NCBI RefSeq assembly: GCF_049650445.1
Contig: NZ_JBASAD010000020.1
Coordinates: 1-64,000, forward strand
DNA: 64,000 nucleotides
From: Castellaniella sp049650445
GTDB taxonomy: Bacteria > Pseudomonadota > Gammaproteobacteria > Burkholderiales > Burkholderiaceae_B
Direction of reading: 5' to 3'
A program made the position numbers and the translations under genes. Of this stretch, positions 40,370-48,634 are shown in pieces. How positions within the stretch are numbered: position 1 is the stretch's first letter; each line of letters opens with the position of its first letter. Under the pieces are notes generated by a model that had not been told where the DNA came from, ran no database searches, and saw only the letters and a list, made by a program, of their open reading frames with translations.

Positions 40370-42292
40370 CTAATCGCGGATCTGTCCCACGCAGGCCACC
40401 ACATCGGGGCCGTAGGTTTCCAGCTTGCGCGCGCCCACGCCGCTGACGCCGGCCAGGGCGTCCAGGCTGTCGGGATTGCGCAGGGCGATCTCGCGCAGCG
40501 TGGCGTCGTGGAAGATCACGTAGGCGGGCACATTGTGTTCACGCGCGGTGCGCGCGCGCCAGGCGCGCAGGTGCTCGAAGCGCGCCAGGGCATCGGGCGG
40601 CAGGGCGTCCAGTTGCGCGGTCGTGGTGGTGCGCTGGCGGCCGGGCTTGGCGCGTTTGACGGCCACGGGTCGCAGCATCAGGGTGCGTTCGCCCTTCAGC
40701 ACGGCGCGGCTGGCCTCGGTCAGCGCCAGGGTGCCATAGCCTTCCAGGTCCACCGTCAGCAGGCCCAGGGCCAGAGCCTGGCGCAGGATGCCGCGCCAGG
40801 CGTCCACTGACAGATTCTCGCCCACACCGAAGACGCTGAGCGTGTCGTGTCCCTGTTGCTTGACGCGATCGGTCATCTGGCCGCGCAGGATGTCGATCAG
40901 GTGGCCGCCGCCGAAGCGCTGGCCGCGTTCGCGCATCAGGCGGTAGACCGTGGACAACAGCTTCTGCACCGCCACGGTGCCGTCCCAGGCGGCGGGCGGC
41001 TCCAGGCAGGTGTCGCAGTTGCCGCAGGGCTGGATGGTCTGGCCGAAATAGGCCAGCAGGTCCTGGCGCCGGCAGGTGACGGTCTCGCACAGGGCCAGCA
41101 TGGCGTCCAGTTGGCGCATCTGGCGACGCTGATGCAGGGCGTCGCCGTCCGAATCGTCGATCATGCGCCGCTGCTGCACCACGTCCTGCAGGCCGTAGGC
41201 CAGCCAGGCGTCGGCGGGCAGGCCGTCTCGTCCCGCGCGGCCGGTCTCCTGGTAGTAGCCCTCGACGGATTTGGGCAGATCGATGTGGGCGACGAAGCGC
41301 ACGTCGGGCTTGTTGACCCCCATGCCGAAGGCGATGGTGGCGACCATGACGATGCCGTCTTCGCGCAGGAAGCGCGCCTGGTTGTCGGCGCGGGTGCGGG
41401 CGTCCAGGCCGGCGTGGTAGGGCAGGGCGTCGATGCCGTTGCGCGACAGGAATTCCGCCGTCTGCTCGACGCGAGCGCGCGACAGGGCATAGACGATACC
41501 GCATTCCCCGGCGTGTTCGGCGCGGATGAAGTCCAGCAACTGGCGTCGGACTTCGTGTTTTTCGATGATGCTGTAGCGGATGTTGGGCCGGTCGAAGCTG
41601 GCGACGAACTGAGGGGCGGCGTCCAGCGACAGGCAGGCGACGATGTCGGTGCGCGTGGCGGCCGTGGCGGTGGCGGTCAGGGCGACGCGCGGCACGCCGG
41701 GCCAGCGCTCGGCCAGCAGCTTCAGCTCCTGGTATTCGGGGCGGAAGTCGTGGCCCCATTGGGACACGCAGTGGGCCTCGTCGATGGCGAACAGGGCGAC
41801 GCGTCCGCCGTCCAGCAGATCCAGACAGCGCGGGGTCAGCAGGCGCTCCGGGGCCACGTACAGCAAGTCCAGTTCGCCGCGCACGAAGGCGCGCTCGACC
41901 TCGCGGGCCTGGCCGGGTGTCTGCGAAGAATTCAGAAAGGCGGCGCGCACGCCCAGTTCCAGCAGGGCGTCGACCTGGTCCTGCATCAGGGCGATCAGGG
42001 GCGATATGACGACGCCCGTGCCCGGGCGCACCAGCGCCGGGATCTGATAGCACAGGGATTTGCCTCCGCCCGTGGGCATCAGCACCAGCGCATCGCCGCC
42101 GTCGATGATGTGCTCGATGACGGCCTGCTGTTCCCCGCGGAAGGCGTCGTAGCCGAAGACTTCGCGCAGCGCGTCCAGTGCGGTGGCGTAGCGCGCCGGT
42201 TCCGCAGGCGGCGGCGTGCGTCGGCCGCCGTCCGGGAAGTCCATGGGTCGGCCGTCTTCGTCCCAGAAGGGGATCAACTCCTCGTCGTGCAT
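40370..42292 (-). CDS. recQ: ATP-dependent DNA helicase RecQ
   Basis: RecQ is a 3'-5' superfamily 2 helicase used in recombination and repair. The 640-residue protein has an N-terminal extension of about 40 residues, Walker A LMPTGGGKSLC, the DEAH box AIDEAHCVSQWGHDFRPEY, motif III LTATAT and motif VI QETGRAGRDGLP. It also has a zinc-binding cysteine set (ETVTCRRQ...CGNCDTC), a winged-helix RQC domain and a C-terminal HRDC domain. It starts 6 bp after ruvA, so a recombination unit ruvC-ruvA-recQ exists. The 237 bp beyond its stop (40133-40369) show nothing I can name. Confidence 0.95.
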   Translation of the reverse strand: MHDEELIPFWDEDGRPMDFPDGGRRTPPPAEPARYATALDALREVFGYDAFRGEQQAVIEHIIDGGDALVLMPTGGGKSLCYQIPALVRPGTGVVISPLIALMQDQVDALLELGVRAAFLNSSQTPGQAREVERAFVRGELDLLYVAPERLLTPRCLDLLDGGRVALFAIDEAHCVSQWGHDFRPEYQELKLLAERWPGVPRVALTATATAATRTDIVACLSLDAAPQFVASFDRPNIRYSIIEKHEVRRQLLDFIRAEHAGECGIVYALSRARVEQTAEFLSRNGIDALPYHAGLDARTRADNQARFLREDGIVMVATIAFGMGVNKPDVRFVAHIDLPKSVEGYYQETGRAGRDGLPADAWLAYGLQDVVQQRRMIDDSDGDALHQRRQMRQLDAMLALCETVTCRRQDLLAYFGQTIQPCGNCDTCLEPPAAWDGTVAVQKLLSTVYRLMRERGQRFGGGHLIDILRGQMTDRVKQQGHDTLSVFGVGENLSVDAWRGILRQALALGLLTVDLEGYGTLALTEASRAVLKGERTLMLRPVAVKRAKPGRQRTTTTAQLDALPPDALARFEHLRAWRARTAREHNVPAYVIFHDATLREIALRNPDSLDALAGVSGVGARKLETYGPDVVACVGQIRD

Positions 42293-42298
42293 GCCGCC

Positions 42299-42886
42299 CT
42301 AGCCTCGCGCCAGGGCCTTGAGGGCCTGGCGGATGCCTTCGGATACGCTCAGGTCCTCGGGCAGGGAGGTCATGGCGCGGCGGGCCTCGGCGGCGGAATA
42401 GCCCAGGGCCTGCAGAGCGTTGAGCACGTCGCCGCCGCTTGCCGCCGACACCGGTGCGCCGTCGGGCCGCGCCAGTCCGGCGACGGCGCCGAGTTTGTCG
42501 CGCAGTTCCAGCAGCAGGCGTTCGGCGGTTTTCTTGCCGATGCCGGGCACCTTGACCAGGCGGCCGGATTCCTGGCGTTCGACCGCATCGGCCAGATCCT
42601 CCACGCTCAGGCCCGACAGCACGGAGAGGGCCGTGCGTGCGCCGATGCCGCTGACCTTGATCAGCGCCCGGAAGGCCGCGCGTTCGGCCGGCGTGGCAAA
42701 GCCGTACAGCACGTGGGCGTCCTCGCGGATCGCCAGATGGGTTTGCAAGGTCACGGTCTGGCCCACGGGGGGCAGCTTGTAGAGCGTGCTCATGGGCACG
42801 TCGATCTCGTAGCCCAGGCCGCCGGCCTGGACGCAGACCGTGGGGGGGGACAGTTCGATCAGGGTGCCGGTGATGCGGCCGATCAT
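42299..42886 (-). CDS. ruvA: Holliday junction-binding protein RuvA
   Basis: RuvA tetramers bind and open Holliday junctions and load RuvB. The 195 residues have the N-terminal OB domain (MIGRITGTLIELSPPTVCVQ), two helix-hairpin-helix motifs (LIKVSGIGARTALSVLSGL about 75-93; LVKVPGIGKKTAERLLLELR about 110-129) and the C-terminal RuvB-binding domain (VLNALQALGYSAAEARRAM). It lies between ruvC and recQ. Confidence 0.96.
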   Translation of the reverse strand: MIGRITGTLIELSPPTVCVQAGGLGYEIDVPMSTLYKLPPVGQTVTLQTHLAIREDAHVLYGFATPAERAAFRALIKVSGIGARTALSVLSGLSVEDLADAVERQESGRLVKVPGIGKKTAERLLLELRDKLGAVAGLARPDGAPVSAASGGDVLNALQALGYSAAEARRAMTSLPEDLSVSEGIRQALKALARG

Positions 42887-42947
42887 GGCGGACTCCGTCG
42901 TTCGGGGTGTATGCGGGGCGCGGGGTGCAGGAGGGTGCTGATGTCCA

Positions 42948-43496
42948 TCAGGACACCAGGCGGCCGGTGCGCAGGCGCCGCCGGCCCATGGTCAGGGTTT
43001 CGGGCGCCAGCGCCTGCAGCCGTCCGGCCAGCGGCGCGCAGTGAGCGTGGCAGATGGCGCAGGCCAGGGCGTCGGCGGCGTCGGGGGCGGGTTCGCCGTC
43101 CAGCGACAGCAGGTGGCGCACCATGGTCTGGATCTGTTCCTTGCTGGCGCGGCCGGTGCCGACCACGGCCTTCTTGATCTGCAGCGCGGTGTACTCCTCG
43201 ACGTCCAGGCCGCAGTCGGCCAGGGCGCACAGGGCGGCGCCGCGCGCCTGGCCCAGCAGCAGGGTCGAGGCCGGGTTGGCGTTCAGAAAGACTTTTTCCA
43301 TCGCCGCCTGGTCGGGCCGGGCGTCGCGGGCGACTTCGCGCAGATTGTCCAGGATGACCTTGAGGCGTCCGTGCAGGGGCAGGGTGGGCGGCACGACGAT
43401 GGTGCCGCTGGCCACATAGCGCAGCCGCGCGCCCTGGGCTTCGATCACGCCGAAGCCCGTGCGCCGCAAGCCCGGATCGACCCCCAGGATGATCAT
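42948..43496 (-). CDS. ruvC: Crossover junction endodeoxyribonuclease RuvC
   Basis: RuvC resolves Holliday junctions. The 182 residues start MIILGVDPGLRRTGFGVIE with the first catalytic aspartate (Asp7). The other acidic residues are in AAMEKVFLNANP (Glu) and PDAADALACAICH (Asp pair). The ATG at 43496 is set by the conserved N terminus. It begins 13 bp after purH and is followed by ruvA at 61 bp. Confidence 0.96.
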   Translation of the reverse strand: MIILGVDPGLRRTGFGVIEAQGARLRYVASGTIVVPPTLPLHGRLKVILDNLREVARDARPDQAAMEKVFLNANPASTLLLGQARGAALCALADCGLDVEEYTALQIKKAVVGTGRASKEQIQTMVRHLLSLDGEPAPDAADALACAICHAHCAPLAGRLQALAPETLTMGRRRLRTGRLVS

Positions 43497-43509
43497 CGAT
43501 GCCCGGACC

Positions 43510-45105
43510 TCAGTGGCGGAAGTGGCGAGTGCCGGTAAAGACCATGGCGATGCCGCGTTCATCGGCGGCCGCGATGACCTCGTCGTCGCGGATGCTGCCG
43601 CCCGGCTGGATGACGCAAGTCGCGCCCGCGTCGGCCACCACGTCCAGGCCATCGCGGAACGGGAAGAAGGCGTCCGAAGCCACCGCCGAACCCGTCAGCG
43701 TCAGCCCGGCCTTCTCGGCCTTGATCGAGGCGATGCGGGCCGAGTCGATACGGCTCATCTGGCCGGCGCCCACGCCCAGGGTCATGCCCTGGCCGCAGAA
43801 GACGATGGCGTTGGATTTGACGTACTGGGCGACGTTCCAGGCAAACAGCAGGTCGCGCATCTGTTCGGCGGTGGGCGCCAGACGGGTGACGACGCGCACG
43901 TCGGCTTCGGTGGCCGACAGATTGTCCGGGTCCTGGACCAGCCAGCCGCCGCCGACGCGCTTGACGTCGTAGGGGTTGTGGGTCGTGCCCAGGGGGACTT
44001 CCAGCACGCGCACGTTCTTCTTCGCAGCCAGCAGGGCCAGAGCGGCGCCGGTGTAGGCCGGGGCGATCAGGACTTCCAGGAATTGTTCCGAGACGGCCTG
44101 TGCGGCGGTCTCGTCCACCGTGGTGTTGAAGGCGATGATGCCGCCGAAGGCCGAGGTCGGGTCGGTCTTGAAGGCCTGCTGGTAGGCCGCCAGGGCGTTG
44201 GCGCCCAGGGCCACGCCGCAGGGGTTGGCGTGCTTGACGATGACGCAGGCGCCGGTCTGGAAGCTGCGCACGCATTCCCAGGCGGCATCCGCGTCGGCGA
44301 TGTTGTTGTAGGACAGTTCCTTGCCCTGGATCTGGCGGTAGCCGGCCAGCAGGCCTTCGCCCACCTGGGCGTCACGGTAGAAGGCGGCACCCTGGTGTGG
44401 GTTTTCGCCATAGCGCAGGGCCTGCTCGCGGCGCATCTGCACGGTCAGCACGCGCGGCCAGGTTTCGCGTTCAGGGACTTGGGCGGGTTCGGGTTCGCGC
44501 GCCGCCAGGCTGCTGAGGTAGGCGGCGATGGCGCCGTCGTAGGCAGCGGTGTGTGCGTAGACCTTGGCGGCCAGTTCCAGGCGCAGACCGTAGGAAGGCT
44601 GGCGGGCAGGGCTGTCCAGGTCGGCCAGCACGCGCGGATAGTCGGCCGGGTCGATCACCACGGTGACGCCGCCGCCGGCCGGGGAGCCGTGGTTCTTGGC
44701 CGCCGAGCGCAGCATGGCCGGGCCGCCGATGTCGATGTTTTCGATGGCATCGGCCAGAATGCAGTCCGGCCTGGCGACGGTCTGCTGGAAGGGATACAGA
44801 TTGACCACCAGCAGGTCGATCGGGGGGATGTTCTGTTCTTTCAGCGTTTGCAGGTGCGCGGGATCGTCGCGACGCGCCAGCAGGCCGCCGTGGATGCGCG
44901 GATGCAGGGTCTTGACCCGGCCGTCCAGGATTTCCGGCGAGCCGGTGTGGGCGGCGACCTCGGTGACTTGCAGGCCGGCGTCGGCCAGCAGGCGGGCGGT
45001 GCCGCCGGTGGACAGGAGGGCGACCCCGCGTTGGGCGAGGGCCTGGGCGAATTCGACGATGCCCGATTTATCGGACACGGAGATCAGGGCGGTCTGGATG
45101 GTCAT
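43510..45105 (-). CDS. purH: Bifunctional AICAR transformylase / IMP cyclohydrolase
   Basis: PurH performs the last two steps to IMP. The 531 residues have the MGS-like cyclohydrolase domain (residues 1-200, TALISVSDKSGIVEFAQAL, LLSTGGTARLLADAG, GRVKTLHPRIHGGLL). The transformylase domain follows (LRYGENPHQGAAFYRD, CVIVKHANPCGVALG with catalytic Lys-His, SDAFFPFRDGLDVVADAG). It uses 10-formyl-THF, the substrate of PurU elsewhere in the window. It sits between fis and ruvC. Confidence 0.97.
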   Translation of the reverse strand: MTIQTALISVSDKSGIVEFAQALAQRGVALLSTGGTARLLADAGLQVTEVAAHTGSPEILDGRVKTLHPRIHGGLLARRDDPAHLQTLKEQNIPPIDLLVVNLYPFQQTVARPDCILADAIENIDIGGPAMLRSAAKNHGSPAGGGVTVVIDPADYPRVLADLDSPARQPSYGLRLELAAKVYAHTAAYDGAIAAYLSSLAAREPEPAQVPERETWPRVLTVQMRREQALRYGENPHQGAAFYRDAQVGEGLLAGYRQIQGKELSYNNIADADAAWECVRSFQTGACVIVKHANPCGVALGANALAAYQQAFKTDPTSAFGGIIAFNTTVDETAAQAVSEQFLEVLIAPAYTGAALALLAAKKNVRVLEVPLGTTHNPYDVKRVGGGWLVQDPDNLSATEADVRVVTRLAPTAEQMRDLLFAWNVAQYVKSNAIVFCGQGMTLGVGAGQMSRIDSARIASIKAEKAGLTLTGSAVASDAFFPFRDGLDVVADAGATCVIQPGGSIRDDEVIAAADERGIAMVFTGTRHFRH

Positions 45106-45141
45106 GTTGGCGGCGGGAAGGAAAAGAAAAACGGGCGGCGT

Positions 45142-45381
45142 TCAGGCCTGGATCTGATGCGTCTGCAGTTTTTTGCGCAGGGTGCCGCGCGTGATGCCGA
45201 GCATGTCGGCCGCGCGTGTCTGGTTGCCCCCGGTGCGCTCCAGCGCGACTTGCAGGACGGTGCGCTCGACGCACAGGCCGACCATGGACAACATGTCGTG
45301 CGGAGAGGAGTCGCCCAGATCTTCGAAATAGCGTTCGAGCTGTTCGCGGACGGCATGTTCCAGGGGGGTGGTGGTGCTCAT
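45142..45381 (-). CDS. fis: DNA-binding protein Fis
   Basis: Fis is a small nucleoid-associated dimer that bends DNA and activates growth genes. The 79-residue protein has the helical dimerisation core (LEHAVREQLERYFEDLGDSS) and the C-terminal helix-turn-helix (GGNQTRAADMLGITRGTLRK, residues 51-70). It lacks the longer beta-hairpin arm of E. coli Fis (98 residues), as is usual in betaproteobacteria. dusB precedes it by 26 bp, the same dusB-fis pairing as in enterobacteria. Confidence 0.95.
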   Translation of the reverse strand: MSTTTPLEHAVREQLERYFEDLGDSSPHDMLSMVGLCVERTVLQVALERTGGNQTRAADMLGITRGTLRKKLQTHQIQA

Positions 45382-45407
45382 GTCGGGTCGTCGGGAAATC
45401 AGGAAAG

Positions 45408-46427
45408 TCAGTGATGGGAAGGCGCGGGTTCGAGGGCGGCATCGGCGGGCCGCTCGTCGAACCAGCGCCGCAGGGCGTCGGACTGCAGCGCCGTGCTGTC
45501 CAGTGTCATGATGCGCGGCAATAGCGTGTCCGCGCCTGGCAAGTCGGCCAGATACCAGCCGATGTGCTTGCGGGCGCTGCGCACGCCGGTGTGTTCGCCG
45601 TAGAAGGCGTAGTGGTCGTCCAGGTGGCCCAACAGATGTTCGCGCAGTTCGCCGTAGGTGGGCGGCGGCAGATGGGTGCCGTGCGCCAGGTAATGGGCGA
45701 TCTCGCGGAATATCCAGGGCCGCCCCTGGGCGGCGCGGCCGACCATGATGGCGTCGGCTCCAGTGTAATCCAGGACGCGGCGGGCTTTCTCCGGCGAGTC
45801 GATGTCGCCGTTGGCGATCAGTGGAATGCGGATTTCCCGGCGGACCTCGCGCAGGGTGTCGTATTCGGCTTCCCCTGTGTACAGGTCGCAGCGGGTGCGC
45901 CCGTGCAGGGTCAGGGCGGCGATGCCGCAGTCTTCGGCCAGGCGGGCGATGCGTACGGCGTTGCGGCTGTCGCGGTCCCAGCCTGTGCGGGTCTTCAAGG
46001 TGACCGGCACACCCAGCGGGGCACAGGCGGACACCACGCGGTCCAGGATGCGGGCCACCAGGTCCTCGTCGCGCAGCAGCGCCGACCCGGAGGCCACGTT
46101 GCAGACCTTTTTCACGGGACAGCCCATATTGATGTCGATGATGCGCGCGCCCTTGCGGACGTTGAACACGGCGGCTTCGGCCAGCATGTCGGGATCGGCG
46201 CCGGCGATCTGCACCGCCACGGGATCGGGTTCGCCGTCGTGATTCAGGCGGCGCGCGGTCTTGACGCTGTCCCACAGACGTGGGTTGCTGGCCGCCATTT
46301 CCGATACGGCATAGGCCGCCCCCAGTGCCTTGCACAGGCGCCGGTAGGGGCGGTCGGTGACCCCCGCCATGGGGGCCACGCAGACAGGGTGGGGCAGGGT
46401 CCAGGGTCCGATGCGCATGACGGGCAT
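45408..46427 (-). CDS. dusB: tRNA-dihydrouridine synthase B
   Basis: DusB reduces uridine to dihydrouridine in tRNA using FMN. The 339 residues have the TIM-barrel start (PVCVAPMAGVTDRPYRRLCK), the catalytic cysteine loop DINMGCPVKKVCNVASGSAL and the FMN-phosphate site IANGDIDSPEKA and IMVGRAAQGRPWIF. An in-frame ATG at 46418 may be the true start because a TACAAT box overlaps the first ATG. It precedes fis. Confidence 0.94.
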   Translation of the reverse strand: MPVMRIGPWTLPHPVCVAPMAGVTDRPYRRLCKALGAAYAVSEMAASNPRLWDSVKTARRLNHDGEPDPVAVQIAGADPDMLAEAAVFNVRKGARIIDINMGCPVKKVCNVASGSALLRDEDLVARILDRVVSACAPLGVPVTLKTRTGWDRDSRNAVRIARLAEDCGIAALTLHGRTRCDLYTGEAEYDTLREVRREIRIPLIANGDIDSPEKARRVLDYTGADAIMVGRAAQGRPWIFREIAHYLAHGTHLPPPTYGELREHLLGHLDDHYAFYGEHTGVRSARKHIGWYLADLPGADTLLPRIMTLDSTALQSDALRRWFDERPADAALEPAPSHH

Positions 46428-46465
46428 TGTAGGCGGTCCGGTGCGGGCACTTGCGCGGCGCGTAT

Positions 46466-47617
46466 CTACAGGCGCTGGCCTTGCAGCAGGTGGCGGGCCA
46501 GAGGTTTGCGCAGTGCCGGCAGCAGGTCCAGGGCGGCCAGTCCCAGGCCGCAGGCGTGGCGCAGCAGCGGGTTGGCCGTGGCGAAGAGGCGCGGCAGGGT
46601 GTCGGTGACGCTCAGGGTCAGCGCGCGGTCCACGCGGCGTTGCCGGGCATGGCGTTCCAGCAGGGGCTGGACCGAGACGTCCGGCGCCGCCAGCCAGGGA
46701 CGCAGCGCCTGGGCCAGTTGGCCCGCGTCGCGCAGGCCCAGGTTCAGGCCCTGGCCGGCGACCGGGTGCAGGGTCTGGGCGGCGTTGCCCACCGCCACCA
46801 GGCCCTGGCCCAGCAGGCTGGGACCGGCGTGCAGGGACAGGGGGAAGGCATGGGCCTCACCCACTCGCTGCAGACGGCCCAGGCGCTGACCAAAGGCCAC
46901 CTGCAGCGCCGCGTCGAACTCGGTGTCCGGGAGCGCCCGCAGGGCCTGGGCGCGTCCAGGCGGCACGCACCAGACCAGGCTGTAGAGGTCGGCGGCGGCC
47001 GGATGCGGCAGCAAGGCCAGCGGTCCGGTGCGGGTGAAGCGTTCAAAGGCGCGGCCCGGCACCGGGGCGTCGGCCCGGACGGTTGCCAGCACGGCGTGCT
47101 GATCGTATTCGCGGTGCACGCCCTGGGGGCGGGCGCCGTCGGACAACAGCGCCAGGCGGGCGCTGCGCGGCCCGTCGGCCAGTTGCAGTTGTACCGGCAA
47201 ACCCGCCAGGGGGCGCGGCGGCCGTTCCGTCACCCGGGTGACGCCCGCGCGACGCACGGCCGCAGAGAGCGTGTCGAGCAGGTCGTCATAGGCCACCACA
47301 CAGCCCAGCCGGGGTACGTCCAGTTCGGCCTGATCGATCAGCGTACGGCCCAGGTGTCCGGCCTGGGACACGTGCACGGTCAGAATGTCGGCGGCGCGTT
47401 CCGGCCAGGCGCCCAGGGTCTCCAGGAAACGGCGGCTGCCATGGTTCAGCGCCAGGGCGCGCGGGTCGATGGTCTGGCCGGTCGGACGCGGCTCCGGCTC
47501 CGGCCCCATCAGGGCGATGCGCGCGGGGTCCGGGGCAGCGTCCGCCAGGCACAGGGCCAGGGCGCAGCCGACCGGGCCGGAGCCCAGAATGGCGATGTCG
47601 TAGGTCGGAGAGGCCAT
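46466..47617 (-). CDS. ubiH: FAD-dependent ubiquinone-biosynthesis hydroxylase (UbiH/UbiF/VisC family)
   Basis: This 383-residue flavoprotein monooxygenase is predicted to hydroxylate a polyprenyl-phenol intermediate of ubiquinone. Motifs are the dinucleotide-binding ILGSGPVGCALALCLAD (9-25), the DG segment LALLSDGARPQG (about 155-166) and VAVGNAAQTLHPVAGQGLNL near 277-296. UbiH is the best guess among family members. It begins the long minus-strand run towards dusB (38 bp gap) and diverges from the CtaG gene. Confidence 0.87.
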   Translation of the reverse strand: MASPTYDIAILGSGPVGCALALCLADAAPDPARIALMGPEPEPRPTGQTIDPRALALNHGSRRFLETLGAWPERAADILTVHVSQAGHLGRTLIDQAELDVPRLGCVVAYDDLLDTLSAAVRRAGVTRVTERPPRPLAGLPVQLQLADGPRSARLALLSDGARPQGVHREYDQHAVLATVRADAPVPGRAFERFTRTGPLALLPHPAAADLYSLVWCVPPGRAQALRALPDTEFDAALQVAFGQRLGRLQRVGEAHAFPLSLHAGPSLLGQGLVAVGNAAQTLHPVAGQGLNLGLRDAGQLAQALRPWLAAPDVSVQPLLERHARQRRVDRALTLSVTDTLPRLFATANPLLRHACGLGLAALDLLPALRKPLARHLLQGQRL

Positions 47618-47745
47618 GGTGTGTCGAAAGAGGCGAAAACGACCATTTTAGAATGCTTTAAACTGGGAATCTCCCGAGCACGCCGCCGTGTCGCATGCAT
47701 GCGCGTGGCTGACTCGGCGCCCCCGATCGTTTCATTCTGGATGTC

Positions 47746-48603
47746 ATGGACGTACTCGCCTGGCTGCAGCCTTGGGAATTCTCGCCCGCTCTGGTGCTGG
47801 CCTTCGTGGTCTCAGCGTGGCTGTTCCTGCGCGGGCGCCGCGTCCATCGCGTCGGGGCCGTACGCCAGTCCCTGTTCTGGATCGGCTGGGTCATGCTGTA
47901 CCTGTCCATGCACACGCAACTGGATTACTACGCCGAGCGCATGTTCTTCATCCACCGTCTGCAGCACCTGGTCCTGCACCACCTGGGGCCGCTGCTGATC
48001 ATGGGTGCCTACCCCGGCCAGGTCCTGCGGGCCGGCCTGCCCCTGGTCTGGCGGACGTGGCTGGCGGCGGCGCGCCGGTCGTCCGGCTTCGTCCGCGGCC
48101 TGGAGTACCTGGCGACGCACCGTTTTCTGGTCCCCCTGCTGTTCCTGCTGATGGTGCTGGTCTGGCTGGAGCCGACCGTGCAGTTCTATTCCATGCTGGA
48201 TTGGCGGCTGTACCGGCTCATGAACTGGGCGGTGGTGATCACCGGCTTCATGTACTGGAACCTGATCCTGGATCGGCGGCCCCGCCCGCCGGCTGCGATG
48301 TCGCCCGGTGGTCGGGTGCTGTCGCCCATTTTCACCATGGCGCCGCAGATGGTCGCCGGGGCCGTCATCGTCTTTTCCGAATATGACATCTACCCGGTGT
48401 TCGATCTGTGCGGCCGTGCGCTGCCCGGTTTCAGCGCGCTGGACGATCAGATCATCGGCGGACTGATCATGTGGGTGCCGGCGGGCCTGATCGAGACCTT
48501 CGGGCTGCTGGTGGCGCTGGGCACACTGATGCGCCTGTCGGCCCGCAACCGCCTGCCGCAGCCCAAGCGGCGCCCGGCTGGTCGGCCCGTGCGCGCGGCC
48601 TGA
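47746..48603 (+). CDS. CtaG (caa3-type) cytochrome c oxidase assembly factor family protein
   Basis: This 285-residue inner-membrane protein has about seven membrane segments. The conserved histidine-rich region follows the second segment (MHTQLDYYAERMFFIHRLQH split, then LVLHHLGPLLIMGAYPGQ). Another family block is ILDRRPRPPAAMSPGGRV and IFTMAPQMVAGAVIVFSEYD. The family helps mature the Cu site of haem-copper oxidases. No oxidase genes are adjacent. It starts 128 bp from the divergent ubiH-like gene. Confidence 0.85.
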   Translation: MDVLAWLQPWEFSPALVLAFVVSAWLFLRGRRVHRVGAVRQSLFWIGWVMLYLSMHTQLDYYAERMFFIHRLQHLVLHHLGPLLIMGAYPGQVLRAGLPLVWRTWLAAARRSSGFVRGLEYLATHRFLVPLLFLLMVLVWLEPTVQFYSMLDWRLYRLMNWAVVITGFMYWNLILDRRPRPPAAMSPGGRVLSPIFTMAPQMVAGAVIVFSEYDIYPVFDLCGRALPGFSALDDQIIGGLIMWVPAGLIETFGLLVALGTLMRLSARNRLPQPKRRPAGRPVRAA

Positions 48604-48634
48604 ACGGTTCGCCGTCGTGAACAAAGGATTTGCC

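Noticed and set aside
47692..47703. 12-bp palindrome CGCATGCATGCG between the ubiH-like and CtaG genes
   Set aside because: Alternating repeats of this length are common in high-GC DNA and nothing else supports an operator here.
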